Shown: in pieces, positions 9,485-17,694 of the stretch
Layout of the letters: the number at the start of each line of letters is the position of its first letter
How positions within the stretch are numbered: the first letter of the stretch is position 1
Assembly (NCBI GenBank): GCA_035565975.1
Contig: DATMRT010000148.1
Location: 1 to 64,000 of the forward strand
Source of the DNA: Ga0077530 sp035565975
GTDB lineage: Bacteria > Pseudomonadota > Alphaproteobacteria > Rhizobiales > Hyphomicrobiaceae
Direction: 5' to 3'
DNA length: 64,000 bases
Position numbers and translations under genes: made by a program
The notes under the pieces: model-generated
What the model was told of the DNA's origin: nothing
The model's database searches: none
What the model saw: the letters and a program-made list of their open reading frames with translations, nothing else

Positions 9485-10704
9485 GACTTTCTCCCTGCAC
9501 GGAGCCCGGTCGTTGCGACGCCCGACGCCTTGAACGCGGCGATCTCCGCGGGCGAGTAGCCGGCTTCGCCAAGAACAGCATCCGTGTCCGCGCCGGGCAT
9601 GACCGGGAAGCGCTTGATCTCCGCGCCGCCGTGCGCATAGCGGATGCCCGACGCGATCAGCTCCACCTCGCCATGAGGCGAGTCCACCTTCTGTAGGATC
9701 GTGCGATGGGCGAGCTGCGGGTGCTTCACCACTTCGGCAATGGACCAGATGCGCGAGCACGGCACGTTCGCGGCAGTCAGGCGCTCATCCCACGTTGCCG
9801 CGTCCGCCGTCGCGAACACTTCCTCGATGATCTGACGCAGCGCCACCTCGTTCTCGATACGCGCCGGCCAGTCGACGAAGCGCGGATCGTTCGGCAAGTC
9901 GGGATGGCCGATGGCCTTGGCGAGCGCAATGAACTGCTTGTCGTTGTTCACGGCGAGCAGCAGATGGCCGTCCTTGACCTTGAAGAGATCGGCGGTCGGC
10001 AGCCGGCTCTGGGCGCGGTTGCCCGATGGGCCTTGCACGTGCCCGCCGACCGTGTAGTCCACGACGAAGGACGACATGAATGTCAGCGCAGAATCGAGCA
10101 TGGCCACGTCGACGAGCTGGCCCTTGCCCGTATGCGTGCGCTGGTAGAGCGCGCTGGCGACGCCGAAGGCGAGCGACATGCCGCCGATCGCATCGCACAC
10201 GGCAAAACCCGCACGCGTCGGCCCGCTTTCTTTCGAGCCCGTGATCGACATGAGCCCGCTCATGGCCTGGATCTTGCCGTCGTAGGCGCCGGTCGTGCGT
10301 TCCGGCCCCGTCTGGCCAAACCCGGAGACAGCCGCGTAGATGATGCGCGGATTGACCTTGGAGAGCGCCTCGTAGCCGATGCCGAGTTTGTCCATGACGC
10401 CGGGACGGAAGTTCTCCATCACGACGTCGGCCTTCTCGGCGAGCTTCTTCACGATGGCGATCGCGTCGGGCTTCGTGAGATCGAGCGCGATGTTGCGCTT
10501 GTTGGCATTGATCGCCATCCAGCCCGTGCCGAGCCCGCGATCGGCCCATTCCTTGTTCGGCGGACCGTACCGCATGTCGTCGCCGCCCGGCCGCTCGATC
10601 TTGATGACGTCCGCGCCGAGCAGGGCGAGCTGGTAGCTGCCGAATGGCCCCGCGAAAACCTGCGTGAAGTCGAGGACGCGTACGCCCGTGAACGGCTGGC
10701 TCAT
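9481..10704 (-). CDS. CaiB/BaiF family (class III) CoA-transferase
   Basis: A 407-residue family III CoA-transferase, which moves CoA between a donor thioester and an organic acid. It opens with GVRVLDFTQVFAGPFGSYQLALLGADVIKIERP, whose pieces VLDFTQVFAGPF and GADVIKIERPGGDD are hallmarks of the family. The catalytic Asp is expected in LVDVAMLDSALTF. The segments YAAVSGFGQTGP and DAIGGMSLAFGVASAL are also typical. The gene overlaps both neighbours by four bases: its start with the stop of the GrdB-like gene, and its stop with the start of the crotonase. The three genes are therefore very likely translated as a coupled set. The acid it activates is not identifiable. Confidence 0.92.
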   Translation of the reverse strand: MSQPFTGVRVLDFTQVFAGPFGSYQLALLGADVIKIERPGGDDMRYGPPNKEWADRGLGTGWMAINANKRNIALDLTKPDAIAIVKKLAEKADVVMENFRPGVMDKLGIGYEALSKVNPRIIYAAVSGFGQTGPERTTGAYDGKIQAMSGLMSITGSKESGPTRAGFAVCDAIGGMSLAFGVASALYQRTHTGKGQLVDVAMLDSALTFMSSFVVDYTVGGHVQGPSGNRAQSRLPTADLFKVKDGHLLLAVNNDKQFIALAKAIGHPDLPNDPRFVDWPARIENEVALRQIIEEVFATADAATWDERLTAANVPCSRIWSIAEVVKHPQLAHRTILQKVDSPHGEVELIASGIRYAHGGAEIKRFPVMPGADTDAVLGEAGYSPAEIAAFKASGVATTGLRAGRKS

Positions 10705-11657
10705 TCGGCCGCCCCCTTGAGCTTCATGTCCTCCGCGAGCTTGGCCTTGGCGATCTGCTTCTGCCGGTCGAACTCGGCACGCCGGCGCGCAATCTCCTCG
10801 GCCGACATGCGCTCGATGTTCGAGTAGTCGAGCTTCCAGTCGTGATTGTCGCTCCAGGGAATCGGGTTTTGCACGGTCGTGCGTGGCCCTGGCGCGGTCT
10901 CGAGGACGCGCAGCGCGAATTCGAGCGTCTTGCGCTGAGACTCCTTGTCCTTGGGCCTGCCGGCGGCATTGCCGAGCGGGAAATCACTGAAGGCGAAGCG
11001 CGGCACGCCGATGAACTCGACGATATCCTTCGCGCAGCCCATGACCACCGTCGGAATGCCGGCCGCTTCGAGCGCGCGCGCGGCGAGGCTGATGCTCTGG
11101 TGGCAGACCGGGCAATTCGCGCAGAGGATGGCGACATCCGCCTTGTCCTCGAGAACCCGCTTCACGATCTCGGGGCAGTCGACATCGAGTGTCGTGCGAT
11201 GGCTGCGGTTCGTCGGGAAGCCGTGGACGTGTGGGGAGAGGCCACCGATCAGCCCGCGCTTGGCTGCATCACGCAGCGCCGGCAGCGGAAACCATGTGCC
11301 CGAATCCTCCTGCGTCGTGTGATTGCGGTCGATGCCGACGTGCGAGATGCGCGTGTCGTGGTCCTTCGACGAATCGAGCGAATAGACCACGTAGAACTTG
11401 GCGGCAGAATTGTATGGCGAGCCGGGCCCTTGGTCACCCTTGTCGGGCTGATAGAGCGCTGCCGTCGTGATGAGCGTGACTTTGGACTGGTTCAGCGGCT
11501 TCTTGAGCGGCGTAAAGGGTACGTCGTCGTAGTGCGCCCATTTGTAGGGCGCACCATAGCCGAGACCGACGTAGTAGTCGCGGATGCGCTTCCTATAGGG
11601 AATGGGCTCGGAATGATCGGGTGCGAAGCCGAAATCCTCGTCGGCAGGGACGCTCAT
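10701..11657 (-). CDS. Glycine/sarcosine/betaine reductase protein B (GrdB)-like protein, cysteine form
   Basis: A 318-residue protein related to the B component of clostridial glycine, sarcosine and betaine reductases and to proline reductase subunits. In the true enzymes a selenocysteine in a U-x-x-C-x-x-C motif attacks the substrate. Here the matching segment is VAILCANCPVCHQ, a C-x-x-C-x-x-C with cysteine in the selenocysteine place. It is followed by AARALEAAGIPTVVMGCAKD, which aligns with the GrdB region after the motif. The frame contains no in-frame TGA. The N-terminal half has HVGIDRNHTTQEDSGTWFPL and a histidine-rich SPHVHGFPTNRSHR. Its partners GrdA and GrdC/D are absent, so the reductase reaction itself is unlikely. 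The function is unknown but is tied by four-base overlap to a CoA-transferase. Confidence 0.65.
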   Translation of the reverse strand: MSVPADEDFGFAPDHSEPIPYRKRIRDYYVGLGYGAPYKWAHYDDVPFTPLKKPLNQSKVTLITTAALYQPDKGDQGPGSPYNSAAKFYVVYSLDSSKDHDTRISHVGIDRNHTTQEDSGTWFPLPALRDAAKRGLIGGLSPHVHGFPTNRSHRTTLDVDCPEIVKRVLEDKADVAILCANCPVCHQSISLAARALEAAGIPTVVMGCAKDIVEFIGVPRFAFSDFPLGNAAGRPKDKESQRKTLEFALRVLETAPGPRTTVQNPIPWSDNHDWKLDYSNIERMSAEEIARRRAEFDRQKQIAKAKLAEDMKLKGAAE

Positions 11658-11779
11658 GGGGCGATCTCCTCAGGGTTCATGTCTTTGAGCGCATTGTCGC
11701 CGTTTCGGGCGGGCGCGCAAGAGCACCGGCCCTGCCGCTGCGCAATCCTGCTGACCGGCAGCGGACTGCCGCCGGCGCT

Positions 11780-12586
11780 TCAACGCCCGGTCCAGTTCGG
11801 TTTGCGCTTTTCAGCGAAAGCCTTGGGGCCTTCGATCGCATCCTCGCTGTTGCGATGCGCGACATACGCCGGATAGCGCATGTTCTTCATGCTTACTTCC
11901 AGAACCGGGTTGTCGAGCGATCGCATGACAACCTGTTTGGTCGCGCGAATGCTCATCGGCGAGCATTCGAGGATCATGTCGGCCCAGCGGCGCGCCTCCT
12001 TCATGAGGTCCGCGTGCGGCACAACGGCCGTGACGAAGCCGAGCTCATAGCCCTCGGCCGCCGAGACATGGCGCCCGGTCAGCATCATGCCCATGGCTTT
12101 CTTGAGCGGGATCTGCCGCGCGAGGCGCTGCATGCCGCCGGCCCCCGCGGAGAGGCCGACGCGCGGCTCCGGCAGCGCGAACTTCGCCTTGTCGGACGCA
12201 ATGATGATGTCGCACGCAAGCGCGATCTCGAAGCCGCCGCCCATGGCAACGCCGTTCACCGCAGCGATCAGCGGCTTGTCGAGATCATGCCGGTTCGTGA
12301 GGCCACCGAAGCCCGAAGGCGGCGAAGCGGGGCGCGCACCCGACTTCGCGCGCAGTGCCGCATGATACTTGAGGTCGTTGCCGGCCGAGAAGGCGCGATC
12401 GCCGGCACCGGTCACGATCCCGATCCAGAGCTCCGGGTCGGCCGCGAAGGCGTCGAAAATATCCGACAGCTCCTGGCTGACCATCGGATGCACGGCGTTC
12501 ATCACCTCGGGACGATTGATCGTTACCGTCAGGATGCGGCCATCCACATCGACCTTTGTGAACTCGCCGTTCTTCAGCGCGCTCAT
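11780..12586 (-). CDS. Enoyl-CoA hydratase/isomerase family protein
   Basis: A 268-residue crotonase-fold protein distinct from the one at 8735. Its oxyanion-hole motifs are FSAGNDLKYH and NGVAMGGGFEIALACD. One catalytic-type glutamate is kept in FALPEPRVGLSAGAGG, but the position of the second hydratase glutamate is glycine (KKAMGMMLTG). That suggests an isomerase, hydrolase or decarboxylase variant instead of a classical hydratase. It lies between the amidase (9-bp gap upstream) and the GrdB-like gene (122-bp gap downstream), all on the minus strand. The specific CoA ester is unknown. Confidence 0.86.
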   Translation of the reverse strand: MSALKNGEFTKVDVDGRILTVTINRPEVMNAVHPMVSQELSDIFDAFAADPELWIGIVTGAGDRAFSAGNDLKYHAALRAKSGARPASPPSGFGGLTNRHDLDKPLIAAVNGVAMGGGFEIALACDIIIASDKAKFALPEPRVGLSAGAGGMQRLARQIPLKKAMGMMLTGRHVSAAEGYELGFVTAVVPHADLMKEARRWADMILECSPMSIRATKQVVMRSLDNPVLEVSMKNMRYPAYVAHRNSEDAIEGPKAFAEKRKPNWTGR

Positions 12587-12595
12587 GCGTTCCTC

Positions 12596-13981
12596 CTATA
12601 CGACGACCGGCTTGACGTTCGCGAGCACCCAGGACGCGAGCCCCGTCAGCGCATGATCGCCGTGCACAGGCCCGCAAAGCTGGATGCCGACCGGCAGCCC
12701 TTCGACGGCCATGAGGGGCAGCGTGATCACCGGCATGCCGATCGCCGACGTGAAATAATTGCACGCCGCGTTGCCGGTCGTGCGCACTTCATTGCCGCCG
12801 GGCGGGCCGGAGTGCGGCGCGATACCTGGCGAGGCAAGCGCGATCACCGCATCGGCATCGACCATCAGCTCGGCGTGACGACGCCGCATGTCCTCGCGCC
12901 GCAGGACAGCCGTGCGATAGGTTTCGAGCGTGTAGCCTTCCGCACGCATGAGGCGCTCGCCGAGGCTGGTCGACATCTGACCCGGATAACGCTCGGCGAA
13001 GTTGCGCCACGACCAGCGCGCTTCCCAGCCGCACGTTACCGCGGTACCGGCGCCGGCCGCCGAGATCGACTGCTCGAAGGCCTCGACCTTCGGCGCGGTC
13101 TTGCGGGTGATGATCTCGACGCCAGCCTGCGCAAGGCTCGCGCACATCTTCTCGAAGGCCTGATGCGTGGCGCCGTCCGCGACCGACCAGCCCTCGGTCT
13201 CGACGGCGATCAAGCGTCGGGGCTTGCGTGGTGCCGCGGGTGCTGGATCGCCATAGAGACCCGGCGAGCCCGGATCGCCGCCGGCATCAACGCCGATCTG
13301 CCACGCGCAGGCCCACATGTCCTCGATCGAGTTCGCGTGCGGGCCGACCGTCGACTGGCTGTAGCCCTGCCGTTCGCCGCGATTGAGCGCGCCCTGCGTC
13401 GGCTTCAGCGAGATGTTGCCGCAATAGCTCGACGGACGGATGATCGAGCCGCCGACCTGCGTGCCGAGCGCGAGCGGCACCATGTCCGCTGCGACGGCCG
13501 CAGCCGAGCCGGACGACGAGCCGCCCGGCGTGCGGGCGGGGTCCCATGGATTGGTCGTCGGTCCGGGATGAGACATGCCCATCTCGGTCGTCACGAGCTT
13601 GCCGAGGATGACCGCGCCGCCGCGACGCAACGCCTGCACGGGTGCCGAATCCTCGCCCGTCATGCGCCCCTTCATGGCCGGCGTGCCCATCTCGGTCGGC
13701 ATGTCCTTGGTCGCCATCAGGTCCTTGATGCCGATCGGGCAGCCGTCGACAGCGGAGAGCGGACGGCCCGTCTTGTAGCGCGCGCCGGACTCATCTGCCG
13801 CGCTGCGCGCACCATCCAGATTCGTGCACACCCAGGCCTGCACGACGGGCTCGCGCGCCGCGATGGTTTCGAGACAGCGCTCGAGATACTTGCGCGGTGT
13901 ATCACTGCCATCGGCGAACGCGCGGACGCGATTCGAGAACGTCAGCCGCCGCGCGGCGGGATCATAGGCAGGCCCAGACAT
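12596..13981 (-). CDS. Amidase signature family hydrolase
   Basis: A 461-residue amidase signature enzyme with the Ser-cisSer-Lys triad. The lysine is in PIGIKDLMAT, the glycine/serine-rich signature is TPGGSSSGSAAAVAADMVPL, and the nucleophile region is GTQVGGSIIRPSSYCG. The family hydrolyses carboxylic amides to acid and ammonia in the cytoplasm. The position between pcaG and a crotonase gene suggests it releases an acid from an amide so that the CoA-transferase can activate it. That is inference, since members of this family vary widely in substrate. It lies 31 bases downstream of pcaG on the same strand. Confidence 0.9.
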   Translation of the reverse strand: MSGPAYDPAARRLTFSNRVRAFADGSDTPRKYLERCLETIAAREPVVQAWVCTNLDGARSAADESGARYKTGRPLSAVDGCPIGIKDLMATKDMPTEMGTPAMKGRMTGEDSAPVQALRRGGAVILGKLVTTEMGMSHPGPTTNPWDPARTPGGSSSGSAAAVAADMVPLALGTQVGGSIIRPSSYCGNISLKPTQGALNRGERQGYSQSTVGPHANSIEDMWACAWQIGVDAGGDPGSPGLYGDPAPAAPRKPRRLIAVETEGWSVADGATHQAFEKMCASLAQAGVEIITRKTAPKVEAFEQSISAAGAGTAVTCGWEARWSWRNFAERYPGQMSTSLGERLMRAEGYTLETYRTAVLRREDMRRRHAELMVDADAVIALASPGIAPHSGPPGGNEVRTTGNAACNYFTSAIGMPVITLPLMAVEGLPVGIQLCGPVHGDHALTGLASWVLANVKPVVV

Positions 13982-14012
13982 GGATGACTCCCATACTTCG
14001 AGCGAAGCACGC

Positions 14013-14606
14013 TCAGACGTCGAAGAACACGGTCTCGTCCGGCCCCTGCATATGGATGTCGAGGCGATAGACGATGCCGGCGGATGAATCGTCCCTCGTG
14101 GCGATCAGAGTCTTCCGGCGTTCAGCCGGCACGCTCGCAAGCACGGGATCGCGCGCGTTTGCCGCCGCCTCATCCGAGAAGTAGATGCGCGTGTAGGCAT
14201 GAAGCAACATGCCGCGCGCGAACAGAATGACGTTGATGTGCGGCGCCTGCTCGCCGTCCACCGAGCCCGGCTTGATCGTATCGAAGATGAAGCGTGACTG
14301 CGGATCGGTCCCCGTACCCATACGCCCGAAGCCACGAAATCCGACATTCGAGCCGCGCGGATCGGCCGGGTGCGCATAGCGGCCCTGTTCGTCGGCCTGC
14401 CACAGCTCGAGCATCGCATCGGGCACGAGTTCGCCCTTGCCGTCGAGGACGCGCCCCTCGATGCGGATACGTTGTCCCGGCGTATCCGCATCGGCCATCG
14501 CGCCGTCGGCAATGCTCTTGAAGTCGTAGCCGTACTGCTCGGGCGTCAACCCGTAAGCAAAATACGGCCCGACTGTTTGTGACGGCGTCTGTCGCAACTT
14601 GCTCAT
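14013..14606 (-). CDS. pcaG: Protocatechuate 3,4-dioxygenase, alpha subunit
   Basis: The alpha subunit (about 197 residues) of the non-haem Fe(III) intradiol dioxygenase that opens protocatechuate to 3-carboxy-cis,cis-muconate. The start of the protein (TPSQTVGPYFAYGLTPEQYG) matches the family, and the shared beta-sandwich fold shows in RIRIEGRVLDGKGELVPDA, LELWQADEQGRYAHP and APHINVILFARGMLLHAYTR. The subunit lacks the His-x-His iron ligands, as expected because iron is bound by PcaH. I chose the ATG at 14606; a GTG at 14615 overlaps the pcaH stop and is possible but has a poorer ribosome binding site. It is coupled to pcaH upstream. Confidence 0.93.
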   Translation of the reverse strand: MSKLRQTPSQTVGPYFAYGLTPEQYGYDFKSIADGAMADADTPGQRIRIEGRVLDGKGELVPDAMLELWQADEQGRYAHPADPRGSNVGFRGFGRMGTGTDPQSRFIFDTIKPGSVDGEQAPHINVILFARGMLLHAYTRIYFSDEAAANARDPVLASVPAERRKTLIATRDDSSAGIVYRLDIHMQGPDETVFFDV

Positions 14607-14611
14607 GGTTC

Positions 14612-15310
14612 TCACTCGATCGGTGTCTGGCGGCGGCCGCGCAGCACGAAGTCGAACTCATAACCGAGCGCGAAAGACGGCTCGGTATGCTGGAGCATGA
14701 ACTTCGAGATGAGCAGTTCGCGGCAATCCGCTGGCGTGCCCATGTAGATCGGATCGAATGCGAGCAGCGGATCGCCGGGGAAATACATCTGCGTCACGAG
14801 GCGCGTCGCCAGGCTCGGCCCGAAGAGCGAGAAGTGGATGTGCGCCGGGCGCCATGCGTTGTCATGGTTGCCCCAGGGATAGGCTCCGGGCTTGATCGTA
14901 TAGAACTTGTAGCGCCCCTCGCTGTCGGTAACGCAGCGTCCCGCACCGAGGAAGTTAGGATCGAGCGGCGCGGGATGCTGGTCGGCGACATGCACGTATC
15001 GGCCGGCGGCATTGGCCTGCCAGATCTCGATCAGCATGTTGGGTTGCGGGCGCCCGTTCTCGTCGAGCACACGGCCGGTCACGATAATGCGCTCGCCAAT
15101 CGGCTCCGCGTCCTTGACGGCGTTGCGCGTAAGATCCGTGTCGAGGGCACCAAGGCGATCGTGGCCGTAGACGGGGCCAGTGATCTCCGAAAGCGACTGG
15201 CGGATCGGGATCAGCTTCTTCGTCGGCGCGCGCAGCACCGTCGATTTGTAGTCCGGATGCAGATAGGGCGGCTGCGATGACCAGTCCCGCGGCGCGTAGC
15301 TCTCCGACAT
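14612..15310 (-). CDS. pcaH: Protocatechuate 3,4-dioxygenase, beta subunit
   Basis: The iron-binding beta subunit (232 residues). All four Fe(III) ligands of the family can be seen: Tyr105 in AAGRYVHVAD, Tyr144 in KPGAYPWGNH, and His157 and His159 in WRPAHIHFSLFG. The catalytic arginine of the RPAHIH motif is also present. The N-terminal helical segment PPYLHPDYKSTVLRAPTK is normal for the subunit. With PcaG it forms the alpha-beta protomer of the dioxygenase. It lies 87 bases downstream of pobA, which makes its substrate protocatechuate, and directly upstream of pcaG. No pcaB, pcaC, pcaD or pcaQ gene is in the window, so the lower beta-ketoadipate steps must be encoded elsewhere. Confidence 0.96.
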   Translation of the reverse strand: MSESYAPRDWSSQPPYLHPDYKSTVLRAPTKKLIPIRQSLSEITGPVYGHDRLGALDTDLTRNAVKDAEPIGERIIVTGRVLDENGRPQPNMLIEIWQANAAGRYVHVADQHPAPLDPNFLGAGRCVTDSEGRYKFYTIKPGAYPWGNHDNAWRPAHIHFSLFGPSLATRLVTQMYFPGDPLLAFDPIYMGTPADCRELLISKFMLQHTEPSFALGYEFDFVLRGRRQTPIE

Positions 15311-15397
15311 CGGCCCTCTCCCTCGATTATTGCCATTGCCTTGTTTTCCAGGAGCTTATCAGCAGGCCAGCGGGAGAAACAAGCCAGCGAGCCATGC

Positions 15398-16570
15398 TCA
15401 ATAGGGCAGCCCGACATAGTTCTCGGCAAGGGATGCGGCCGCATGGCGCGAGGTCGTCACATGATCGAGCTCGGCCGCACGGAGCTTCTCCGCAAAGGGC
15501 TCCGCATTGGGGAAGCGGTGGAGCAGCATGGTCATCCACCAGGAGAAGCGGACCGCCTTCCAGACGCGGGCGAGCGCGCGAGCCGAGTAGGCATCGAGAG
15601 CGGCGGTCGAGCGCTCGCCGTAGAACTCGCGCAGCGCCTCGAAGAGATAGTGGACGTCGCTCGCCGCGAGATTGAGGCCCTTGGCGCCGGTCGGCGGCAC
15701 GATGTGGGCCGCATCTCCGCAGAGAAAAAGACGCCCGAAGCGCATCGGCTCGGCAACGAAGGAGCGCAGCACCGCAATGGACTTCTCGAAGGAGGGGCCG
15801 GTCTTCACGGCGTCGGCGGCGTCGGCCGGCAGGCGTCGGCGCAGTTCATCCCAGAAACGCTGGTCCGACCAGTTCTCGACCTTCTCGTCGCCGTCGCACT
15901 GCACGTAGTACCGGCTGCGCGTCGGCGAGCGCATGGAGCAGAGCGCGAAGCCGCGGTCGTGGGTCGCGTAGATCAGTTCGTGGCTGACCGGCGGCACATC
16001 GGCGAGAATGCCGAGCCAGCCAAACGGATATGATCGCTCGAATGTCGAGATCGCGCGTTCGGGTGCGGATCGGCGCGAGATGCCGTGATAGCCATCGCAA
16101 CCGGCGATAAAATCGCAATCCACGCGATGCGTCTTCCCATCGTGGACATAGGTCACGTAGGGCGCATCCGTATCGAAATCGTGCGGGGTGACGTCGGCGG
16201 CTTCATATACGGTCGCCGCACCTGCAGCCTCGCGACCGGCCATGAGGTCCGCCGTCAGTTCGGTCTGGCCGTAGACCACAACCCGCTTGCCGCCGGTCAG
16301 AGCATGAAGATCAATGTGGTGGCGGCGGCCGTCGAAGGCGATCTCGAAGCCGTCATGCTTCAGGCCCTGCGCCTCGAGCCGCCCCGCGAGCCCCGTCGCC
16401 CGCACGAGACCGACCGTGCCTTCCTCGAGCACACCGGCGCGCACGCGGGAGAGCACGTGCTCCTTGCTGGATCGCTCGAGGATCAGCGCGTCGACGCCAA
16501 TGCCGCGCAAGAGCTGACCCAGCAGCAGTCCAGCCGGACCCGAGCCGATGATGACGACTTGCCTGCGCAT
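15398..16570 (-). CDS. pobA: 4-hydroxybenzoate 3-monooxygenase
   Basis: A 390-residue class A flavoprotein hydroxylase that converts 4-hydroxybenzoate to protocatechuate with NAD(P)H and O2. The FAD motif VVIIGSGPAGLLLGQLL opens the protein. The second flavin/NADPH motif is DFIAGCDGYHGISR, and the third is LFLCGDAAHIVPPTGAKGLN. The active-site region AGVLEEGTVGLVRATG and the length match PobA proteins (about 390-394 residues). It is the first gene of the minus-strand run, so its promoter should lie in the 119-bp divergent spacer shared with the P1 peptidase at 16690. No regulator of the PobR type is adjacent. Confidence 0.95.
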   Translation of the reverse strand: MRRQVVIIGSGPAGLLLGQLLRGIGVDALILERSSKEHVLSRVRAGVLEEGTVGLVRATGLAGRLEAQGLKHDGFEIAFDGRRHHIDLHALTGGKRVVVYGQTELTADLMAGREAAGAATVYEAADVTPHDFDTDAPYVTYVHDGKTHRVDCDFIAGCDGYHGISRRSAPERAISTFERSYPFGWLGILADVPPVSHELIYATHDRGFALCSMRSPTRSRYYVQCDGDEKVENWSDQRFWDELRRRLPADAADAVKTGPSFEKSIAVLRSFVAEPMRFGRLFLCGDAAHIVPPTGAKGLNLAASDVHYLFEALREFYGERSTAALDAYSARALARVWKAVRFSWWMTMLLHRFPNAEPFAEKLRAAELDHVTTSRHAAASLAENYVGLPY

Positions 16571-16689
16571 CCTGGGAAGCCTCCCGGTCCCGGCAATTTT
16601 TGTCCCTACGATACGGGCCGGTTAACCTGCAGCCAGTCTATCTGGGAATCGGGCGCGAGCCAGCCCACCATTCGTAGGACGAGCGCGAA

Positions 16690-17688
16690 ATGAGAAATCT
16701 GATCACGGACATCGAGGGGCTGCGCGTCGGGCACGCCCACGACCCCGCCGTTGCGAGCGGCGTGACGGCGATCATTGTCGACGTCGACAACGTGGCCTCC
16801 GCCGCCATGCGGGGCGGTGCGCCCGGCTCGCGCGATACCAGGCTGCTCGACCTGGAAATGAGCGCCACGGGGATCAACGCTGTGATCTTGTCGGGTGGCT
16901 CGCTGTTCGGGCTCGATGCCGCGGGAGGAGTCGTAAATTGCCTGCGAGAGAAAGGCGCCGGCGTCCGAATTGGTTCGATCAATATTCCGATCGCGGTGCA
17001 GGCAACCACCTTCGACATGCTGAACGGCGGCAACAAGAATTGGGGGCGGCGCCCGCCCTATTGGGAACTCGGCTGGCAGGCTGCGGAGCAAGCAACCGCC
17101 GGAGAATTTGCGCTCGGAACGGTCGGTGGCGGCTACGGCGCCACAACGGTTACGCTGAAGGGCGGCGTCGGCTCGGCGAGCATGGTGACCGCGAGCGGCT
17201 TCACGGTCGCCGCCATCGCCGTGGTCAACGCAGTGGGCTCAGCTACCATTGGCATTGGGCCGCACTTCTGGGCGGCACCTGTCGAAATCGGCGCAGAATT
17301 TGGGGGTCTCGGCAGTCCCGCGCACCTGTCGGACGACGATCGCGCTCTGCGCATGAAAGGCGGCCGGCAACCCGCGACCACTATCGGCCTCGTGGCAACC
17401 GACGCGATCCTCACCAAGCCCCAGGCCAAGCGCATGGCCATCATGGCCGATGACGGCCTCGCCCGCGCCGTCCGGCCGGCGCACGCGCCGATGGACGGCG
17501 ACACGGTGTTCGCGCTCGCCACGCAGAAAAAGCCGCTGACCGATCCGGTGCCGGACCTTACCGAGATCGGCATGGCCGCAGGCGACTGCCTCGCGCGCGC
17601 CATTGCGCGTGGCGTCTACGAGGCCACCGCACTCCCGTTCCCCGGCGCGTTGCCGGCTTGGCGCGACAAGTTCGGAAAGTCGGCCTGA
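16690..17688 (+). CDS. P1 family peptidase (L-aminopeptidase/D-esterase-like, DmpA/NylC fold)
   Basis: A 332-residue Ntn-type protein of peptidase family P1, which includes the DmpA aminopeptidase, beta-aminopeptidases and the nylon-oligomer hydrolase NylC. These proenzymes cut themselves before an internal Ser or Thr that becomes the nucleophile. The start, LITDIEGLRVGHAHDPAVAS, is typical, as are SGGSLFGLDAAGGVVNCLRE and GTVGGGYGATT. The likely processing site is in LKGGVGSASMVTASG, where a glycine precedes the serine. It stands alone on the plus strand between two minus-strand genes and could act on beta-peptides, D-amino acid amides or cyclic imides. It is divergent from pobA with 119 bases between the starts. 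Confidence 0.88.
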   Translation: MRNLITDIEGLRVGHAHDPAVASGVTAIIVDVDNVASAAMRGGAPGSRDTRLLDLEMSATGINAVILSGGSLFGLDAAGGVVNCLREKGAGVRIGSINIPIAVQATTFDMLNGGNKNWGRRPPYWELGWQAAEQATAGEFALGTVGGGYGATTVTLKGGVGSASMVTASGFTVAAIAVVNAVGSATIGIGPHFWAAPVEIGAEFGGLGSPAHLSDDDRALRMKGGRQPATTIGLVATDAILTKPQAKRMAIMADDGLARAVRPAHAPMDGDTVFALATQKKPLTDPVPDLTEIGMAAGDCLARAIARGVYEATALPFPGALPAWRDKFGKSA

Positions 17689-17694
17689 GCGCTC

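Noticed and set aside
10701..11657. Selenoprotein with in-frame TGA
   Set aside because: The frame has a cysteine codon at the selenocysteine position and no internal TGA.
11621..13987. Plus-strand frame of 788 codons opposite the crotonase and amidase genes
   Set aside because: Composition is dominated by Arg, Ala and His, and the opposite strand carries clear enzymes with intact motifs.
16571..16689. PcaQ or PobR binding site in the pobA spacer
   Set aside because: A GGTTAACC palindrome (16619-16626) is present but does not match the PcaQ pattern, and no regulator gene is nearby.
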